Part shown: positions 62,299 to 64,000 of the stretch, piece after piece
Position numbering within the stretch: position 1 is the first letter of the stretch
How the letters are laid out: the number at the start of each line of letters is the position of its first letter
NCBI RefSeq assembly: GCF_006542275.1
Contig: NZ_CP041217.1
Location: forward strand, 4,280,501 to 4,344,500
Length of the DNA: 64,000 nucleotides
From: Saccharibacillus brassicae
Lineage (GTDB): Bacteria; Bacillota; Bacilli; Paenibacillales; Paenibacillaceae
Direction: 5' to 3'
Program-made: the position numbers and the translations under genes
The notes under the pieces: generated by a model
Databases searched by the model: none
The model's input: only the letters and a program-made list of their open reading frames with translations
Told to the model about the DNA's origin: nothing

Positions 62299-63180
62299 AT
62301 GCCAACCAACGAACAGAAATCCAACGAGACAAAGCCGCAAAGTCCGCCTGCCCAACAGCTTGAGGGACACGGTTCGGAATCGGACATGACGCCAACACCG
62401 GAGTATATCTCTCCGACTTATAAAGCCGCGGGCAAGCTCGAAGGCATGACCGCGATCGTGACCGGGGGAGACAGCGGGATCGGACGCGCCGTCGCCGTCC
62501 ATTACGCCCGCGAAGGCGCCGACGTCGCCGTACTGTATTTCAGCGAACACGGAGACGCGGAAGAAACGAAGCGCCTCGTCGAAGCGGAAGGCCGCGAATG
62601 CCTGCTGCTCGTCGGCGATCTCGGCGACGAAGCGTTCTCGCAGGAAGCGGTCAAGCGCGTAATCGAGAAGTTCGGCAAGCTCGATATCGTCGTCAACAAC
62701 GCGGGCGAGCAGCATCCGCAGGAATCGTTGACCGACATTACGGCGGATCAGCTGGAGCGGACGTTCCGCACGAACATCTTCGGTATGTTCTTCCTGACCA
62801 AAGCGGCGCTGCCGCACCTGAAGGAAGGCAGCTCGGTCATCAACACGACGTCGATCACCGCGTACCGCGGCAGCCCGCAGCTGCTGGACTACTCTTCGAC
62901 CAAAGGCGCGATCGTGAGCTTCACCCGCTCGCTGTCCATGAACCTGGCGGAGCAGAAGATCCGGGTCAACGGCGTGGCGCCGGGTCCGATCTGGACGCCG
63001 CTCATCCCGTCGACGTTCCCGGAAGAGAAAGTCGAATCGTTCGGCGAATCGCAGCCGCTTGGCCGGATGGGTCAGCCTTCGGAGCTCGGACCGGCTTATG
63101 TGTACCTCGCTTCGTCCGACGCCTCGTACGTCAGCGGCCAGATCATTCACGTAAACGGCGGCGAAGTCGTCAACGGGTAA
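62299..63180 (+). CDS. Short-chain dehydrogenase/reductase, general-stress (YdaD-like) type, copy 2
   Basis: 293 residues. Tandem paralogue of the upstream gene, with the same order of motifs: TGGDSGIGR, NNAGEQHPQ, TTSITAYRG and YSSTKGA, then the identical stretch FTRSLSMNLAEQKIRVNGVA. The N-terminus differs (PTNEQKSNETKPQSPPAQQ), again hydrophilic. Long runs of identical DNA (for example around 61910-62000 and 62905-62990) point to a recent duplication or gene conversion. ATG at 62299 follows GAAGGGAG. Confidence 0.93.
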   Translation: MPTNEQKSNETKPQSPPAQQLEGHGSESDMTPTPEYISPTYKAAGKLEGMTAIVTGGDSGIGRAVAVHYAREGADVAVLYFSEHGDAEETKRLVEAEGRECLLLVGDLGDEAFSQEAVKRVIEKFGKLDIVVNNAGEQHPQESLTDITADQLERTFRTNIFGMFFLTKAALPHLKEGSSVINTTSITAYRGSPQLLDYSSTKGAIVSFTRSLSMNLAEQKIRVNGVAPGPIWTPLIPSTFPEEKVESFGESQPLGRMGQPSELGPAYVYLASSDASYVSGQIIHVNGGEVVNG

Positions 63181-63204
63181 GGCGATCCCGCTCCGGCGTA
63201 CGCT

Positions 63205-63263
63205 CGCGCGAATGAATAAATGAATGAACGCACGAATCCATACACGAATCAATAAATGAACGA
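63205..63263. repeat. Degenerate GAAT/AATGAA short repeat
   Basis: A 4-base periodic tract (AATGAATAAATGAATGAACG, then ATACACGAATCAATAAATG) lies between the second SDR gene and the YfbR-like gene. It is not a coding sequence. Confidence 0.6.
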
Positions 63264-63312
63264 AGCTCAAACAGAACGAAAAGAAGCCCGAACCCAATAG
63301 GCAACGGCAAAA

Positions 63313-63354
63313 AAACGTCCCGGTTTTGCGCATGCGCGCGAAGCCGGGACGTTT
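63313..63354. terminator. Bidirectional terminator between the second SDR gene and the YfbR-like gene
   Basis: AAAACGTCCCGG and CCGGGACGTTTT enclose a smaller GCGC/GCGC stem; T-runs on both strands. Confidence 0.9.
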
Positions 63355-63385
63355 TGGGTGTGCCGCACACACAGAATCGCGGCGT

Positions 63386-64000
63386 TTAGCGAATCTCGGG
63401 CCGATCGGCCTGTTCGCCCATCTGCGTGGACAGCTCGTCGAGCGTCATCTCGAACGCCGGAGCGAGGTGCTTGAGGAAGTATTCGACTTCCGGCATGGCC
63501 GATTCGGCCAGCTTCTCTTCGGTCTGCTGCTTGGCTACCGCGAACTCGCGGTTGCCGGCCGCGACTTCCCACGCGCACTTGAGATACGCGTCGATCCGGT
63601 CGGCCGCTTTGACGTAGGCATGCAGCTGCTTGTCTTCCTCGCTCGGTTCGGTCGTGCCGATCAGCGCGGCGTAGACCGGCTGAAGCGGTTCGGGCGCCAT
63701 ATCGGTCAAGCGCTGCGCGCCCATCTGTTCGATCAGGCGGAAATTGTTCAGCAGCGTCTCGTTATGATGTTTGACGGGAGTCGGAATATCGCCGGTGAAC
63801 ACTTCCGGCGCGTCGTGGAACAGGGCAAGCGTCGCGGCGCGGTCGGCGTTGAGCGACTTGCCGTACAGTTCGTTGCCGATCGTGCACAGCAGATGCGACA
63901 GCAGGGCCACGTGATACGAATGCTCGGCGACGTTTTCGGTCATCGTGCTGCGCATGAGGCTCCAGCGTTTGATATGCTTCAGACGGTATAAATAAGCGGA
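63386..64000 (-). CDS. HD-domain 5'-deoxynucleotidase, YfbR-like, 5'-truncated by the window edge
   Basis: Removes phosphate from deoxynucleoside 5'-monophosphates in E. coli YfbR. On the reverse strand the frame is open to the right edge; coding continues through 64000 (YLYRLKHIKRWSLMRSTMTENV, matching the N-terminal region of YfbR), so the ATG near 63955 is internal. Visible HD motifs: ENVAEHSYHVA (His), LALFHDAPEVFTGDIPTPVK (His-Asp) and KAADRIDAYLKCAWE (final Asp). About 205 residues are seen; perhaps ten more lie outside. It ends at the bidirectional terminator. Confidence 0.92.
   Translation of the reverse strand, partial: SAYLYRLKHIKRWSLMRSTMTENVAEHSYHVALLSHLLCTIGNELYGKSLNADRAATLALFHDAPEVFTGDIPTPVKHHNETLLNNFRLIEQMGAQRLTDMAPEPLQPVYAALIGTTEPSEEDKQLHAYVKAADRIDAYLKCAWEVAAGNREFAVAKQQTEEKLAESAMPEVEYFLKHLAPAFEMTLDELSTQMGEQADRPEIR

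Noticed and set aside
63205..63263. Short open frames over the GAAT repeat.
   Set aside because: Product is a repetitive Ser/His/Ile string produced by the simple repeat; no start signal.

Overview
The window reads as chromosomal DNA from a high-GC, low-copy-repeat member of the Bacillota, most likely the Paenibacillaceae (Paenibacillus/Saccharibacillus type). This rests on Bacillus-like gene content and order (sufCDSUB; dnaE-accDA-pyk-fxsA-citZ-icd-mdh), strong AGGAGG ribosome sites with frequent TTG and GTG starts, sigma-A promoters with 17-base spacers, and many U-tailed terminators. The genus is an inference. I see no phage, plasmid, insertion sequence, CRISPR array, rRNA or tRNA.

Layout. 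1-4 kb: the 3' end of ispH, then a reverse lutABC operon (lactate oxidation). 4-9 kb: divergent aldA, a DAHP synthase, and a beta-type glutamine synthetase preceded by GlnR/TnrA-like boxes. 9-16 kb: a MASE3-type chemoreceptor (reverse), serC, trmL, an AbrB-like regulator with a four-cysteine tail, and reverse genes for a NAGPA-type membrane protein, a coiled-coil protein and a DUF2161 protein. 16-25 kb: a LacI regulator, a GH2 beta-mannosidase, a thioesterase, an FMN riboswitch with an EamA transporter, an esterase and a PLD-family protein. 25-31 kb: a PAS histidine kinase, degV, small membrane proteins and dps. 31-36.4 kb: the complete SUF iron-sulfur operon. 36.5-48 kb: a VOC protein, a probable Ntn-fold protein behind a structured leader, two HD-GYP proteins around a YunD-like nucleotidase, YfkAB-type radical SAM, CNNM/CBS, HAD, YlbF-family and YtoI-like proteins. 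48-61 kb: dnaE, accD, accA, pyk, a thioesterase, fxsA, citZ, icd, mdh. 61-64 kb: two tandem stress-type SDRs and the 3' part of a YfbR-like nucleotidase.

How it works together. AldA plus LutABC would carry L-lactaldehyde through L-lactate to pyruvate, under a promoter with an exact cre match. AccDA, Pyk, CitZ, Icd and Mdh form the central carbon block; pfkA, expected between accA and pyk, is absent. SufCDSUB would supply iron-sulfur clusters to LutB, IspH and the radical SAM enzyme. Three genes (dps and both SDRs) share a GTTT-N16-GGTAA promoter pattern that resembles sigma-B promoters.

The least explained signals are regulatory RNAs: long inverted-repeat leaders before the Ntn-like gene, the radical SAM gene, the reverse HD-GYP gene and citZ, and the FMN riboswitch placed before a DMT-type transporter.
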